Shown: piece by piece, positions 39,301 through 47,536 of the stretch
How the letters are laid out: each line of letters begins with the position of its first letter
Numbering within the stretch: position 1 is the first letter of the stretch
Origin: Chryseobacterium sp. POL2
GTDB lineage: Bacteria; Bacteroidota; Bacteroidia; Flavobacteriales; Weeksellaceae
Direction of reading: 5' to 3'
Assembly (NCBI RefSeq): GCF_011058315.1
Contig: NZ_CP049298.1
Coordinates: forward strand, 2,976,001 to 3,040,000
DNA length: 64,000 nt
Translations under genes and position numbers: made by a program
Notes under the pieces: model-generated
The model's database searches: none
What the model saw: the letters and a program-made list of their open reading frames with translations, nothing else
Told to the model about the DNA's origin: nothing

Positions 39301-39492
39301 ATTGCGGGACTTATTCCGTTGGTGATAGCTTCTGGGGCAGGCGCCATTGGTAACCGCTCGATTGGTACGGCCGCAGCGGGAGGCATGTTGATTGGGACCA
39401 TTTTCGGATTGGTAATTATTCCTGGTCTTTACATCTTCTTTGCAACACTTGAACAAAAGAAAGAACGAAAAAAGAAACAACATGTACAATAA
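36364..39492 (+). CDS. RND multidrug efflux pump (AcrB/HAE1 family)
   Basis: A 1042-aa resistance-nodulation-division transporter, the proton-driven inner-membrane component of a tripartite efflux system. It has the N-terminal 'MFIRRKVLSLVISIVIVLMGLLAL' TM1 and porter domain start 'YPG'-like 'FPDIVPPSVTVTAKYTGANAEV'. In TM4, 'LVLAIGIVVDNAIVVVEAV' carries the paired acidic residue region for proton relay (D in 'GIVVDNAI'). A second helix set follows with 'LLAAQYESFLLPLPVLLSLP' and 'LIGLLAKNAILIVEFA'. The length is normal for HAE1 pumps. The outer-membrane gene starts 11 bp before this gene ends. Drug or solvent export is known for the family. The actual substrate is unknown. Confidence 0.96.
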   Translation: MVEMFIRRKVLSLVISIVIVLMGLLALLQLPITQFPDIVPPSVTVTAKYTGANAEVSANAVALPLERAINGVPGMTYMSTVTSNDGLTLIQVFFEVGVDPDVAAVNVQNRVTTILDELPEEVIRAGVTTEKEVNSMLMYLNITSTDDSQDEQFIYNFTDINVLQELKRIDGVGRAEIMGQKEYSMRIWLDPQKMTAYKVSAEDVVKALQKQNISAAPGKVGETSGKTTSQLQYVIKYTGKFFEPEQYQQIPIRSDANGTILKLKDIAEVEFGAMNYGMVSKTDGRPSASIMMKQRPGSNASEVIKNVKDKMAELKETSFPPGMEFNMAYDVSRFLDASISAVLITLIEAFILVGIVVFIFLQDWRSTLIPVLAVPVALIGTFAFMQMLDFSINLLTLFALVLAIGIVVDNAIVVVEAVHVKMEEGMAPLHATIEATKEIAGAVIAITIVMSAVFIPVAFLDGPVGVFYRQFSLTLAISIVISGVNALTLTPALCAIILKPHKHDKKKNAVDRFFTKFNIAFEKLTNGYTNLLSKFATRTTVTFGMLFLFIGLMVITARFLPSGFIPMEDQGMAYVNVTTPQGATVERTEKVLDEITTIAKKIDGVENVTTLAGYSIVTEIAGSSYGMAMINLKDWKERNISVDELIAELSAKTKDISDAQIEVFAPPTVPGFGNTSGFELRLLDKSGGSISNTDKITKDFVKKLNEAPELQNNFTSFDATFPQYLITMDYDMAAKKGVSVDNAMSTLQTLLGSYYATNFIRFSQMYKVMVQASPDQRDTPESILQLFVKNDAGEMVPFSTFINIEKVYGPEVLTRYNMYMSAMINGEPAPGYSSGDAIAAVERIAKESLPRGFDIEWSGMTREEILSGNQTFYIFIICLIFVYLLLAAQYESFLLPLPVLLSLPTGIFGSYIALMLVGLENNIYAQVALVMLIGLLAKNAILIVEFAIQRNKEGYDIIPAAIEGARQRLRPILMTSFAFIAGLIPLVIASGAGAIGNRSIGTAAAGGMLIGTIFGLVIIPGLYIFFATLEQKKERKKKQHVQ

Positions 39493-40930
39493 ACAATTAA
39501 AATATATAACATTAGGAATTGCAACTTTTTTTTTGGTGTCTTGTGCTACACCGCAAGTTACAGAGCTGAAAAAGGCCAAAGAGATACCTGCGCAGATTAG
39601 TGAAAATTCGATTCCACTTAATGTTAATGAACAAGTTGGGCTGCGATCTTATTTTAAAGATCCCGAATTGTTAAATCTTTTTGATGAGGTAGCGAAAGCT
39701 AATCCGGATTTCCAAATGGCGCAACAGCGTGTGGAAATTGCTAATAGTTTTTTACAAAGATCCAAGATGTCCTTGTTGCCTTCTTTGGAAATTGGCGCAA
39801 TAGTAAGTGGCGATCATTACGGAAAATATACGATGGAAGGAGTCGGAAATTACGACACCAACTTGTCGCCAAATGTTGCTGATAATCAAAAAATCAATCG
39901 TGATATAACACCCAATTATTGGTTGGGTGCGCGCTCTTCGTGGGAAATCGATGCTTGGGGAAAACTTAAAAATCAAAAACTAGCGGCACAAAAAAGATAT
40001 TTAGCGTCATCCGAAGGACTCAAACTAATTCAGGTAGAGTTGTTTACGGATATTGCCAATCTTTATTATCAATTGGTTTCTTTGGATGTCAAATTGAAAA
40101 TTTATCAGGAAAATTATAGACTTCAACAGCGTGCTTACGAAATAGTTTCTGCACAACGCGAAGTCGGAAAAGCTACAGAATTGGCAGTGCAACAATTCCG
40201 AGCGCAAAATAACAATTGGCTTGCAGAGATTGAACATATAAAAGCCGAAATAGTTGCAGTAGAACAGGCGATTACTACATTGACAGGACGTTATGGTGGC
40301 GAAGTGAAACGCGGTGTAAAACTGCTTTCAACCAATATGGAACTTCTTAATCGTGCTATTGATGTTAATACGGTTATCCATTCCAGACCCGATGTTATCG
40401 CTACCTATTATGTTTTGGAAGCGTCACAAGCGGATGCCAAAGCAGCACGAGCGGCTTTTTATCCAAAACTGGATTTGAGTGCGGGCCTAGGATTTAATTC
40501 TTTTTCGGCGGAAACTTTTTTTAAACCAAGTTCTCTTGCTGGGCAATTGTTGGGTGGTTTTATGGTGCCTATTTTCAATAAAGGTCAATTAAAACACGAT
40601 TTTAATGTGGCAAATAAAGAACAGGAAATCGCTTTTATCAGCTATCAAAAAAGTGTGACAACAGCTTATAATGAGCTGCAAGCTATTTTGAAACAAACGG
40701 AAATTTTCCAAAAAGTTTTGAAATTAAAAGCCGATGAGGTTAAGCATCTTGATAATGCGATAGAAGTGTCGAATGACTTGTATCTTACAGGTTATGCTAA
40801 TTATATGGAATTAATTAGTTCTCAAAAAAGTAAACTCAATGCGGAATTGGACTTGTTGGAGTTTCATTTCCAGAATACCAAGAATAATGTTCTTCTTTTC
40901 AAAGCCTTAGGCGGAAAGTTAGAATATTAA
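39482..40930 (+). CDS. Outer-membrane efflux lipoprotein (NodT/OprM type)
   Basis: A 482-aa TolC-superfamily channel. The start chosen is ATG 39482 (MYNKQLKYITLGIATFF), overlapping the pump gene by 11 bp. It gives a proper lipoprotein signal with the lipobox 'LVSC' (C21). The mature protein has two outer-membrane efflux repeats (OEP): first 'LFDEVAKANPDFQMAQQRVEIANSFLQRSK', second 'SRPDVIATYYVLEASQADAKAARAAFYPKLDLSAGLGF'. It also has the NodT-like 'NYWLGARSSWEIDAWGKL'. It completes the tripartite pump encoded upstream and is followed by a strong terminator. Confidence 0.94.
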   Translation: MYNKQLKYITLGIATFFLVSCATPQVTELKKAKEIPAQISENSIPLNVNEQVGLRSYFKDPELLNLFDEVAKANPDFQMAQQRVEIANSFLQRSKMSLLPSLEIGAIVSGDHYGKYTMEGVGNYDTNLSPNVADNQKINRDITPNYWLGARSSWEIDAWGKLKNQKLAAQKRYLASSEGLKLIQVELFTDIANLYYQLVSLDVKLKIYQENYRLQQRAYEIVSAQREVGKATELAVQQFRAQNNNWLAEIEHIKAEIVAVEQAITTLTGRYGGEVKRGVKLLSTNMELLNRAIDVNTVIHSRPDVIATYYVLEASQADAKAARAAFYPKLDLSAGLGFNSFSAETFFKPSSLAGQLLGGFMVPIFNKGQLKHDFNVANKEQEIAFISYQKSVTTAYNELQAILKQTEIFQKVLKLKADEVKHLDNAIEVSNDLYLTGYANYMELISSQKSKLNAELDLLEFHFQNTKNNVLLFKALGGKLEY

Positions 40931-40944
40931 TATGTGATTTGGGG

Positions 40945-40972
40945 AGCCTAGTCGAGAGACTAGGCTTTTTTA
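40945..40972 (+). terminator. Terminator of the efflux operon
   Basis: AGCCTAGTC (40945-40953), loop GAGA, GACTAGGCT (40958-40966), then TTTTTT. The 9-bp stem is perfect. Confidence 0.85.
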
Positions 40973-41161
40973 TTTTTAGACATTTAATTTTTTTAGCATA
41001 CATCAATATTTTAATGCAATAACTCGCGTATTTTTGAAGTGTTAAATAATTTTTAAACCGAATTTAAGTCGTTATTTAATCATTAAAATTTTAGAACTTT
41101 AAAACATTAAAATCGAAGTTTTATTTTTCAATGAATTTATAAATACTTCCTGATGGAGTTG

Positions 41162-41169
41162 TATTTTTG
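41162..41169 (+). promoter_or_regulatory. Promoter -7 box for the pirin gene
   Basis: TATTTTTG matches TAnnTTTG and lies 23 bp before the ATG at 41193. A second TATTTTTG is at 41029-41036. Neither has a perfect TTTG -33 box. Confidence 0.5.
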
Positions 41170-41192
41170 TTTAATTCAAATCAAAATAGATT

Positions 41193-42080
41193 ATGTCAAA
41201 TATTGGAATTATTGTCCCAGAAAGAGCTGCAGATATTGGAAACTTCATGGTTGGTAGGCTTCTGCCTTTTATCGAAAAACGATCTGTTGGACCTTTTGTT
41301 TTCATCGATCACATGGGGCCAGCCGAGCTGAAAGATTATCAAAATCTTGATGTTCCACCACATCCACATATCGGATTGTCCACGCTAACTTACCTTTTCG
41401 AAGGTTCTATTTTTCATCGTGACAGCATCGGTTCGGCAGTGGAAATACAGCCTGGCGCAGTCAATTGGATGACGGCTGGCAAAGGCGTTGTACATTCGGA
41501 AAGAACTCCAGAATATCTCCGCCATACCGATAAAAAACTTCATGGATTGCAAATTTGGGTTGCCTTGCCAAAAGATTTGGAACAGTCAGAGCCTAGTTTT
41601 CACCACATCGAAGCAAAGGACATCCCAACTTGGGAAGAAGATGGTCTAAAAATAAAACTGATTGCTGGCAAAGCTTTTCATAAAGAATCTCCAGTGCCTG
41701 TCCACAGTCCTTTGTATTTTATTGAAATCATTAATGATTCTAACGAAACTAAAGAGTTAAAAATTGGAGAACATCTTTATGGTGAAAGTGCACTTTATAT
41801 TTTGGAGGGACAAATTAAGAATGACGGAAATGTTTACGATCCAAAGCAAATTTTGATAGCAAAAGATATGAAACTCTGTGCATTTGAGATGGCACCACAT
41901 ACGACGGTTTATATTTTTGGAGGCGAGGCTTTTCCTGAAGAACGTTATATACATTGGAATTTTGTGAGCTCTAGCAAAGATATTATTGAACAGGCTAAAC
42001 ATGACTGGAAAGATCAAAAGTTCCCGAAAGTTCCTGGAGAAACGAAGTTTGTGCCGTTGCCAGCATCGTCTTTGAAATAG
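41193..42080 (+). CDS. Pirin family protein
   Basis: A 295-aa bicupin of the pirin family. The N-terminal cupin keeps the metal ligands: H57 and H59 in 'PPHPHIGLST', H101 and E103 in 'GKGVVHSERTP'. The 'FIDHMGPAEL' segment is diagnostic. The C-terminal cupin lacks a full metal set, as usual for the family. Bacterial pirins bind Fe(II), and several show quercetin 2,3-dioxygenase activity. The physiological role here is unknown. It is a single-gene unit with its own -7 box and a bidirectional terminator downstream. Confidence 0.93.
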   Translation: MSNIGIIVPERAADIGNFMVGRLLPFIEKRSVGPFVFIDHMGPAELKDYQNLDVPPHPHIGLSTLTYLFEGSIFHRDSIGSAVEIQPGAVNWMTAGKGVVHSERTPEYLRHTDKKLHGLQIWVALPKDLEQSEPSFHHIEAKDIPTWEEDGLKIKLIAGKAFHKESPVPVHSPLYFIEIINDSNETKELKIGEHLYGESALYILEGQIKNDGNVYDPKQILIAKDMKLCAFEMAPHTTVYIFGGEAFPEERYIHWNFVSSSKDIIEQAKHDWKDQKFPKVPGETKFVPLPASSLK

Positions 42081-42098
42081 ATGTATCATCGCAAATAT

Positions 42099-42127
42099 AA
42101 AAAGCTGCCTTTTTTGAGCAGCTTTTT
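42099..42127. terminator. Bidirectional terminator
   Basis: AAAAAGCTGC (42099-42108) and GCAGCTTTTT (42118-42127) form a perfect 10-bp stem between the convergent pirin gene and the minus-strand gene at 42131. The A/T ends serve both directions. Confidence 0.8.
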
Positions 42128-42130
42128 ATT

Positions 42131-42496
42131 TTAAAATTTAACTTCAGAGTTTAATCCATCACTTGAGTGGTGGTGCCTAATTTCTGGGCTAGAACGAATT
42201 TCTGATTTTGCGATAATTTCGATTTCTTTTTTTAAAACATCAAACGATTTGGCCTCTTCGATGTTTATATTTTGAAAGAAATATGATTTTATGGCATTGT
42301 ATTGTTTTAAAATTTCTTCTCCTTTAGATTTTTGCGTATCATTATCAGCTGCAAAGCTTGCCCAAAAGTTGTCCCTTCCTTCATTACTTTTGTAAATAAT
42401 GTAATCCGAATCTCCAAATCCAGATTGTTCTAATGTATTTTTAAGATTTTGAAAATCATTCTGTTGGGACATAAGTCCTACGATAATATTTCCCAT
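42131..42496 (-). CDS. Small unknown soluble protein
   Basis: A 121-aa protein (MGNIIVGLMSQQNDFQNLKNTLEQSGFGDSDYIIY). The first 35 residues resemble a small alpha/beta start, similar to general-stress-type 'heat induced' proteins in which an N-terminal strand is followed by a helix and 'SGF...D..IY'. The second half is an amphipathic helical stretch with many Glu and Lys and a His-rich end (RHHHSSDG). It is divergent from the lipoprotein gene at 42583. No family is confidently recognised. Confidence 0.6.
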   Translation of the reverse strand: MGNIIVGLMSQQNDFQNLKNTLEQSGFGDSDYIIYKSNEGRDNFWASFAADNDTQKSKGEEILKQYNAIKSYFFQNINIEEAKSFDVLKKEIEIIAKSEIRSSPEIRHHHSSDGLNSEVKF

Positions 42497-42582
42497 AGCA
42501 GTTGTTTTTGATAATTAAAATTAGTATTTTTTTTAATACAAATTCAAAATCTTTTTATAATTTGTGTAAGAATACATTTATG

Positions 42583-43536
42583 ATGAAAAATTACGCATTA
42601 TTACTAGCTTTTGTCATTGTTGCGTGTAACTCTTGTACGACGCAAAAGACTAAAAATATTAACGCCAATATCATTACCCTTCGCGATAGTTATTGTAAGG
42701 CGCCAACCAATTATGACTACGAGAAGGTTAATCTTCATGTTAATGCAGATTCGTTACTTAATGAAAAACAATACCTTAGGTCTATTTTTAACCAACAAAG
42801 TATTTTGATTCTTAATGCCTTAAACTCACTTGAGGATGTTGAAAATATTTTAGAATTGAAAAAAGATACAAGCATCGAGTCACAACTTAAAATCATGAAA
42901 ATTAAGGATAAAATAGATGGCAGAATTACTTTAGCGCTAAGTGAAGTAGATGCTGTCGCTGCCGAATTTGACTGCGAAGGCGAACGTGTTTCGCAAATGG
43001 CAAACTATGTGAGTAGCCTTAATAGCAAGAAAAATAATAAGATGATTGTGTATTCCATCGCTGTGGGAGCACTGGGTTCTATCGCTGGCGGATTTATAAA
43101 AAGTGATGGCTGGGACAAAGCCGTGGATATTGGTGGAGGTCTTATTGGTGCGGGTTTTGGTCTTGCTTTACTCAATCCGAAAGGTAAGAAAGTCGAGTTT
43201 ATCCATGCTCGAAACATCCTTCGTGATATTTGGCAGGAGAAACTAAAGTCGCGGAATTTTCCGCCATTTATTTGGTATATGTATACAGAGAAAAAATTTT
43301 CGAATATTAATGAACATTCAATTATACAGAATATGAAGCAACGCTGGATTACGTACCAATTCGATGGAGATGTTGATGCGGCCAACAATTCTCCGATCTT
43401 TAACGACGGCGGAAAGTACGACAGCGAGGCGCTTAACAATCGTGCGGCGATGCTTAACCAGATGCAATCGGCAACAAGAACTATTAACCAAAATATCAAT
43501 TATCTTCTTATCGACCTTAACAAGTTGACGCGATAG
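42583..43536 (+). CDS. Lipoprotein with glycine-zipper-like membrane segment
   Basis: A 317-aa predicted lipoprotein. Of the two adjacent ATGs (42580, 42583) the second is used here. The signal 'MKNYALLLAFVIVACNSC' offers C15 or C18 as the lipidated Cys. Residues about 20-160 are helical. A Gly-rich hydrophobic segment near 165-205 ('SIAVGALGSIAGGFIKSDGWDKAVDIGGGLIGAGFGLALL') resembles glycine-zipper membrane elements. The C-terminal part has 'PPFIWYMYTEKKF' and ends in a helix. The open frame upstream to 42502 is not part of the protein because it would place the signal peptide internally. The function is unknown. Confidence 0.7.
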   Translation: MKNYALLLAFVIVACNSCTTQKTKNINANIITLRDSYCKAPTNYDYEKVNLHVNADSLLNEKQYLRSIFNQQSILILNALNSLEDVENILELKKDTSIESQLKIMKIKDKIDGRITLALSEVDAVAAEFDCEGERVSQMANYVSSLNSKKNNKMIVYSIAVGALGSIAGGFIKSDGWDKAVDIGGGLIGAGFGLALLNPKGKKVEFIHARNILRDIWQEKLKSRNFPPFIWYMYTEKKFSNINEHSIIQNMKQRWITYQFDGDVDAANNSPIFNDGGKYDSEALNNRAAMLNQMQSATRTINQNINYLLIDLNKLTR

Positions 43537-43568
43537 TTTTTTTGTTTTTTAATTTTATATAAATAAAA

Positions 43569-44843
43569 CTATTTCTCAAAAACCAAGTAATCATAAGTTT
43601 TTAGCGTAAATCTGCTATCATCCATTAAGGCTTGTGGTGATTGTGTAAAGACATTTTTGTACTGACCTTCAACGTCTTTTGAGTGGATGTTAAAGTCAAC
43701 ATCATTATCAGACATATTTAAAAATACTACAACTTCTCTATCGCCATTTTTTCGAAGATAAGCCATGACTTTGTCGTCTGCAGAAGTTTCTATCCAATGG
43801 GTGGTAGCGTTAGAATCTCCACCGCGTAGTGCAGGGTTTTCGGATTTTAAATTTAATAAAGTTTTATAAAAATCCTTCAACGCGTTTTGCTCAGTCCAAG
43901 GGATTGTATCTTTTTCGAAAAATGCAAGACGTTTGGTTTTCAAGGGAAGTTCTTGCCCATTATATAATAAAGGAACGCCATTCCAAGTGACAGAAAAAAC
44001 AGCTAGCGCAGGAGCGAGATTGCCATATTTTTCATATTCGGTGCCGTTCCAAGTATTTTCATCGTGATTGGTCGTGAACCAAGCTCTCATCGATTGATCT
44101 CCGATGTTAGAATAATGTTGAAGAAGATTTTTAAGATCCTGAAGGGATGCCTTTTTTTGATAAAAATCTTTGGTTAGATGCATCCATTTCCAGGAATAGC
44201 TGGCGTCAAAAACTTTTCCGTATTCTGGCGTGCCCAGTTCGTCAAACTCGCCCAACCAAAATAATGGTTTTAATTTTTCAACCTCTGGACGTGCTTGTTG
44301 CCAAAAGTCAACTTCTACCCAACTAGCAAGGTCGCAACGGAAGCCGTCGATATTTGTTTCTCTAACCCAATATTTCATCGCGTCGATCATCGCTTGACGC
44401 ATGTTTGGATTTTTAAAATCGAGTTCGATGATATCGTCCATGCCTTCGGCAATATGGAATTTTCCATCGCGATCTTTTAGGTAAAATTCTGGATTGGTCT
44501 TGGTCCAATTGTGGTCCCAACCTGTATGATTGGCAACCCAATCTATGATAACATTTAATCCTAAAGAATGCGCTTTGTTTACAATGTCTTTGAAATCCTG
44601 TAAGTTCCCGAATTCTGGATTGATGCTGGTGTAATCTTGTGCCGCATAAGGACTTCCAAGACTTCCTTTTTTGTTTTGTTGCGCAATCGGCGTAATGGGC
44701 ATCAACCAAATTGTTGTAATGCCCATAGCTTTGAGACGCGGAAGATCTTTTTCCACCGCTTTTAAAGTTCCTTCTTTAGAATATTGCCGTATATTGATTT
44801 CGTAGATATTGGTAATATGTTTCCAGTCTGGTGGTTGCGCCAT
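43569..44843 (-). CDS. GH13 alpha-amylase family enzyme
   Basis: A 424-aa glycoside hydrolase family 13 enzyme acting on alpha-glucans or related sugars. Conserved regions: I 'DWVANHTGWDHN', II 'GFRCDLASWV' (nucleophile Asp after FRC), III 'WLGEFDE' (acid/base Glu) and IV 'FTTNHDENTW' (transition-state Asp). A C-terminal beta domain follows ('VVFLNMSDNDVDF'). The frame extends upstream to 44918 and would encode a lipobox-like 'LLAISCTTQ', but no ATG precedes it, and a -7 promoter box overlaps the TTG at its beginning. ATG 44843 is therefore used. A lipoprotein starting upstream remains possible. Confidence 0.88.
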   Translation of the reverse strand: MAQPPDWKHITNIYEINIRQYSKEGTLKAVEKDLPRLKAMGITTIWLMPITPIAQQNKKGSLGSPYAAQDYTSINPEFGNLQDFKDIVNKAHSLGLNVIIDWVANHTGWDHNWTKTNPEFYLKDRDGKFHIAEGMDDIIELDFKNPNMRQAMIDAMKYWVRETNIDGFRCDLASWVEVDFWQQARPEVEKLKPLFWLGEFDELGTPEYGKVFDASYSWKWMHLTKDFYQKKASLQDLKNLLQHYSNIGDQSMRAWFTTNHDENTWNGTEYEKYGNLAPALAVFSVTWNGVPLLYNGQELPLKTKRLAFFEKDTIPWTEQNALKDFYKTLLNLKSENPALRGGDSNATTHWIETSADDKVMAYLRKNGDREVVVFLNMSDNDVDFNIHSKDVEGQYKNVFTQSPQALMDDSRFTLKTYDYLVFEK

Positions 44844-44915
44844 GGGTTTTCTAGTTTGGGTTGTACACGAGATAGCAAGGAGGCTAATGGTGTTAGTAAT
44901 AAAATCTTCTAATAT

Positions 44916-44923
44916 CAAAAATA
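44916..44923 (-). promoter_or_regulatory. Possible -7 box for the amylase gene
   Basis: The minus strand reads TATTTTTG, a match to TAnnTTTG. It overlaps the first in-frame TTG of the amylase frame (44916-44918), which would make that codon part of the promoter, not of the coding region. No -33 box is evident. Confidence 0.4.
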
Positions 44924-44932
44924 AACAAAATT

Positions 44933-44963
44933 AAAAAAGCCTGATGTCGTATCAGGCTTTTTT
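44933..44963 (-). terminator. Terminator of the pRiA4b ORF-3-like gene
   Basis: AAAAAAGCCTGAT (44933-44945), loop GTCGT, ATCAGGCTTTTTT (44951-44963). The 13-bp stem is perfect, with a U-run in the minus-strand transcript of the gene at 44986. Confidence 0.8.
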
Positions 44964-44985
44964 AACAGTATCGTTTTACTAATTT

Positions 44986-45561
44986 TTAATCTTCATCATC
45001 ATCGAAGACATCATCATTGTAGCCTTCTTCTTCCTCTTCGTCGTCAAAATCGTCATCATCAAAATCAACAGATTTGAAATCATCTTCGAATCCAAAATCA
45101 TCATCCATAAGTGGCATTGTCGATTTTTTTGAACTGCCTCCAGAAGCCGCATTTTTGCTCGGCGCTTTCAATGGGACATTTCCGAAACGATAAGCGGTAA
45201 TAGGATAATTAACAGCTGGTTTTTCGTCAATAACATCGACCAATTCGCAGAAAAACTCCCAAAGATCTAAGAATCCGTACTGGAATCTCATCTTGTCACC
45301 TTTTTGCGAAAAGCCTTCGTTAACATATACGTCAGACATAATTTCTCCATCGCCGTCATCGCTCATATCTTCTAGCGGTACAGCACGCCCTTCTGACCAA
45401 TCTTCATCAGAAAAATAAAAACTAGAAAGTTCATCTCCAGGAAGACTAAAGGCACTTTTGATGCCCAAATGCAAATTCCATAAAGTTTGTTTGTCTTTGA
45501 TTTCGATGTCTCTAAAGATGCTTTCTTTGGCGTCTAGAATAACTCTAATTTTGTAAACCAT
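44986..45561 (-). CDS. Plasmid pRiA4b ORF-3-like domain protein
   Basis: A 191-aa protein starting at ATG 45561 (MVYKIRVILDAKESIFRDIEI). It matches the PRiA4_ORF3 domain over the first 140 residues ('KIRVIL...FRDIEIKDKQTLWNLHLGIKSAFSL...FYFSD', 'QYGFLDLWEFFCELVDV'). The family is sometimes annotated as an IS1096 passenger protein, but no transposase is near. The C-terminal 40 residues are almost pure Asp and Glu ('DFDDDDFDDEEEEEG'), so the protein is extremely acidic. The function is unknown. The acidic tail may bind metal or a basic partner. It is a single-gene unit with its own terminator. Confidence 0.8.
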   Translation of the reverse strand: MVYKIRVILDAKESIFRDIEIKDKQTLWNLHLGIKSAFSLPGDELSSFYFSDEDWSEGRAVPLEDMSDDGDGEIMSDVYVNEGFSQKGDKMRFQYGFLDLWEFFCELVDVIDEKPAVNYPITAYRFGNVPLKAPSKNAASGGSSKKSTMPLMDDDFGFEDDFKSVDFDDDDFDDEEEEEGYNDDVFDDDED

Positions 45562-45738
45562 TTTCTTCTTCTCTAAAACTACTTTTACATTAATTTTGCT
45601 GCAAATATAAAACAATTGAGAAAGGATAAAAACCCAAAAAAAGAATTTTTTGAAAAAATATTTTATTACCTTTTAGCCCCAATTCAGTGTTTTTATTTGT
45701 ACTTTTTTGTTGCGATAAAACTAATATTTTTTTCTAAA

Positions 45739-46800
45739 TTACAAAGCAATTTTTTCTAATCTGAACTTAAATTTTGTACCACTTAGATAAGCGCTTTCTA
45801 CAGTAATGTTTTGGTGATGCGCTTCCAGAATGTGTTTCACAATGGCAAGTCCTAGTCCGGATCCGCCGTCTTTGCGATTTCTACTAGATTCTACGCGATA
45901 AAAACGTTCAAAAATTCTGGCAAGATTTTCAGGTCTTATTCCCATTCCGTTGTCTTCAACGATAATAACGACATGCATGGCTTCTTCCTTGGTGGTTACG
46001 TTGATGTGGGCGCCTTCGCGGTTGGCATATTTTATAGCATTGGAAATAAGGTTGGTAAAGACTTGCGATATTTTGTTTTTGTCGGCGTGGACCATTAGTT
46101 TCTTCTGCGTCGTTTGCAATTCCAACTTCATTTGGTGACGGTCGGCTTCCAAATCGAGAAGGTCAAAAACTTCTTCTATTAATGCATTGATGTCAAAAGA
46201 GGTTAAATTTAATTCAATTTGTCCCGCTTCAAAGCGGTTAATCATATCCAAATCCTGGACAATGTTGAGCAACCTTTCGACTGAGTTTTCGATGCGTTGG
46301 AGGTATTTGTCGCGCACGTTAAGGTCCTCCACACCGCCGTCCAACAAGGTCGCTACATAACCTTGTATGGAGAATAAGGGTGTTTTCAGTTCATGAGAAA
46401 CATTGCCGACATATTCTTTTCGGAAATGTTCCATTTCCTTCATCATATCCATTTCTACATCGTTTTTGGAACTCATCAAAGAGACACGTTCTCCTAGCTC
46501 TCGTAAGCTCAAATCGGGTTCGTGATCCAAAACAATATTGTCAGGAAGTATTTTTTTTATCCGTCTAATTTGTTTTTTACTATTATAATTAAATAAAAAT
46601 TCAAGGATATAATAATTGAGTACCAATATTAAAGTCAGCGTGAAAATAATGAAGATGTTAAAATCTCGTGTTTTGAAATATTGGTCGTGGGTTTTGGTTT
46701 GGAAAATAATAACAACAATGCCAATAACCGCTACCAAAACGAAGGAAGCTAAGGCGGATACCCAATTTATTTTCAAGTTTTTTTTCGGCGTAGAATACAT
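45739..46800 (-). CDS. Sensor histidine kinase (PhoR-like)
   Basis: A 353-aa membrane histidine kinase. Two membrane segments (about 13-33 and 48-71) enclose only a 15-residue loop, so it has almost no periplasmic sensor. The HisKA box is 'VGNVSHELKTPL' with H136. The catalytic domain has N box 'VFTNLISNAIKYA', G1 'VEDNGMGI' and G2 'GGSGLGLAIVKH'. It is translated after the response regulator gene (39-bp gap), so the two form one operon. The length, short loop and sequence are like PhoR-type kinases of Bacteroidota, but the signal (phosphate or other) cannot be told. Confidence 0.9.
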   Translation of the reverse strand: MYSTPKKNLKINWVSALASFVLVAVIGIVVIIFQTKTHDQYFKTRDFNIFIIFTLTLILVLNYYILEFLFNYNSKKQIRRIKKILPDNIVLDHEPDLSLRELGERVSLMSSKNDVEMDMMKEMEHFRKEYVGNVSHELKTPLFSIQGYVATLLDGGVEDLNVRDKYLQRIENSVERLLNIVQDLDMINRFEAGQIELNLTSFDINALIEEVFDLLDLEADRHQMKLELQTTQKKLMVHADKNKISQVFTNLISNAIKYANREGAHINVTTKEEAMHVVIIVEDNGMGIRPENLARIFERFYRVESSRNRKDGGSGLGLAIVKHILEAHHQNITVESAYLSGTKFKFRLEKIAL

Positions 46801-46839
46801 AAGATAAATTTATAAAAAAAAGATTTTCGTTTGAAAATC

Positions 46840-47517
46840 TTAAACAACCAATTTGTATCCTATACCTTTTAGGGTTTGTATGCTGTTGATACCTAGCTTT
46901 TCGCGAAGTCGTCGGATGTGAACATCGATGGTGCGCTCGCCGACAATAACATCGTTACCCCAGACTTTTTCCAAAATTTCTTCTCTTTTGAAAACTTTGT
47001 CCGTATTTGATGCCAATAAAAATAAAAGATCGAACTCTTTTTTTGGGAGTAAAAACTCTTCCTGACCTTTGCTAACTTTAAAATTATCTTTATCAATAAT
47101 GAGATCGCCTAATGCAATATAATTGGTGTTTTCATTAGCTTTTGCGCCTAGTTGTAGAAGGGCAGCGACTTTCGATACCAAAACTTTAGGTTTTATAACT
47201 TTAACGATATAATCGTTAGCACCAGCTTGGTAACCAGCGAGTTGCGAAAACTCTTCGCTTCTAGCAGATAAGAAAACAATTAAAGTCTTTTGTAATTCTT
47301 TTATTTGGCGCATTTCCTGACAGGTTTCGATACCGTCTTTCTCAGGCATCATCACATCGAGAAGAATAAGATCCGGAACAATTTCTTTAGCTTTGCTAAT
47401 GCCTTCTTGCCCATTGGATGCGGTGTGGACTAGGTAACCTTCTTTTTCTAAGTTATAGGATAACATTTCTAGAATGTCCTGTTCATCGTCAACCAAAAGG
47501 ATTTTTTTACGATTCAT
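46840..47517 (-). CDS. OmpR/PhoB-family response regulator
   Basis: A 225-aa response regulator. The receiver domain (1-120) has acidic D10-D11, phosphoacceptor D54 in 'LILLDVMMP', and Lys in 'YIVKVIKPK'. The DNA-binding winged helix (about 130-225) has 'LPKKEFDLLFLLASNTDKVFKREEILEKVWG' and 'RTIDVHIRRLREKLG', which is the PhoB/OmpR class. It is the first gene of the operon with the kinase at 45739-46800. A TAATTTTG -7 box lies 20 bp upstream. Its target genes are unknown. Confidence 0.92.
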   Translation of the reverse strand: MNRKKILLVDDEQDILEMLSYNLEKEGYLVHTASNGQEGISKAKEIVPDLILLDVMMPEKDGIETCQEMRQIKELQKTLIVFLSARSEEFSQLAGYQAGANDYIVKVIKPKVLVSKVAALLQLGAKANENTNYIALGDLIIDKDNFKVSKGQEEFLLPKKEFDLLFLLASNTDKVFKREEILEKVWGNDVIVGERTIDVHIRRLREKLGINSIQTLKGIGYKLVV

Positions 47518-47536
47518 TTTTAGATTTTATGTTTCT

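Noticed and set aside
44986-45561. Insertion sequence (IS1096-type passenger gene)
   Set aside because: Only the ORF-3-like domain is present. No transposase or terminal inverted repeats are seen nearby.
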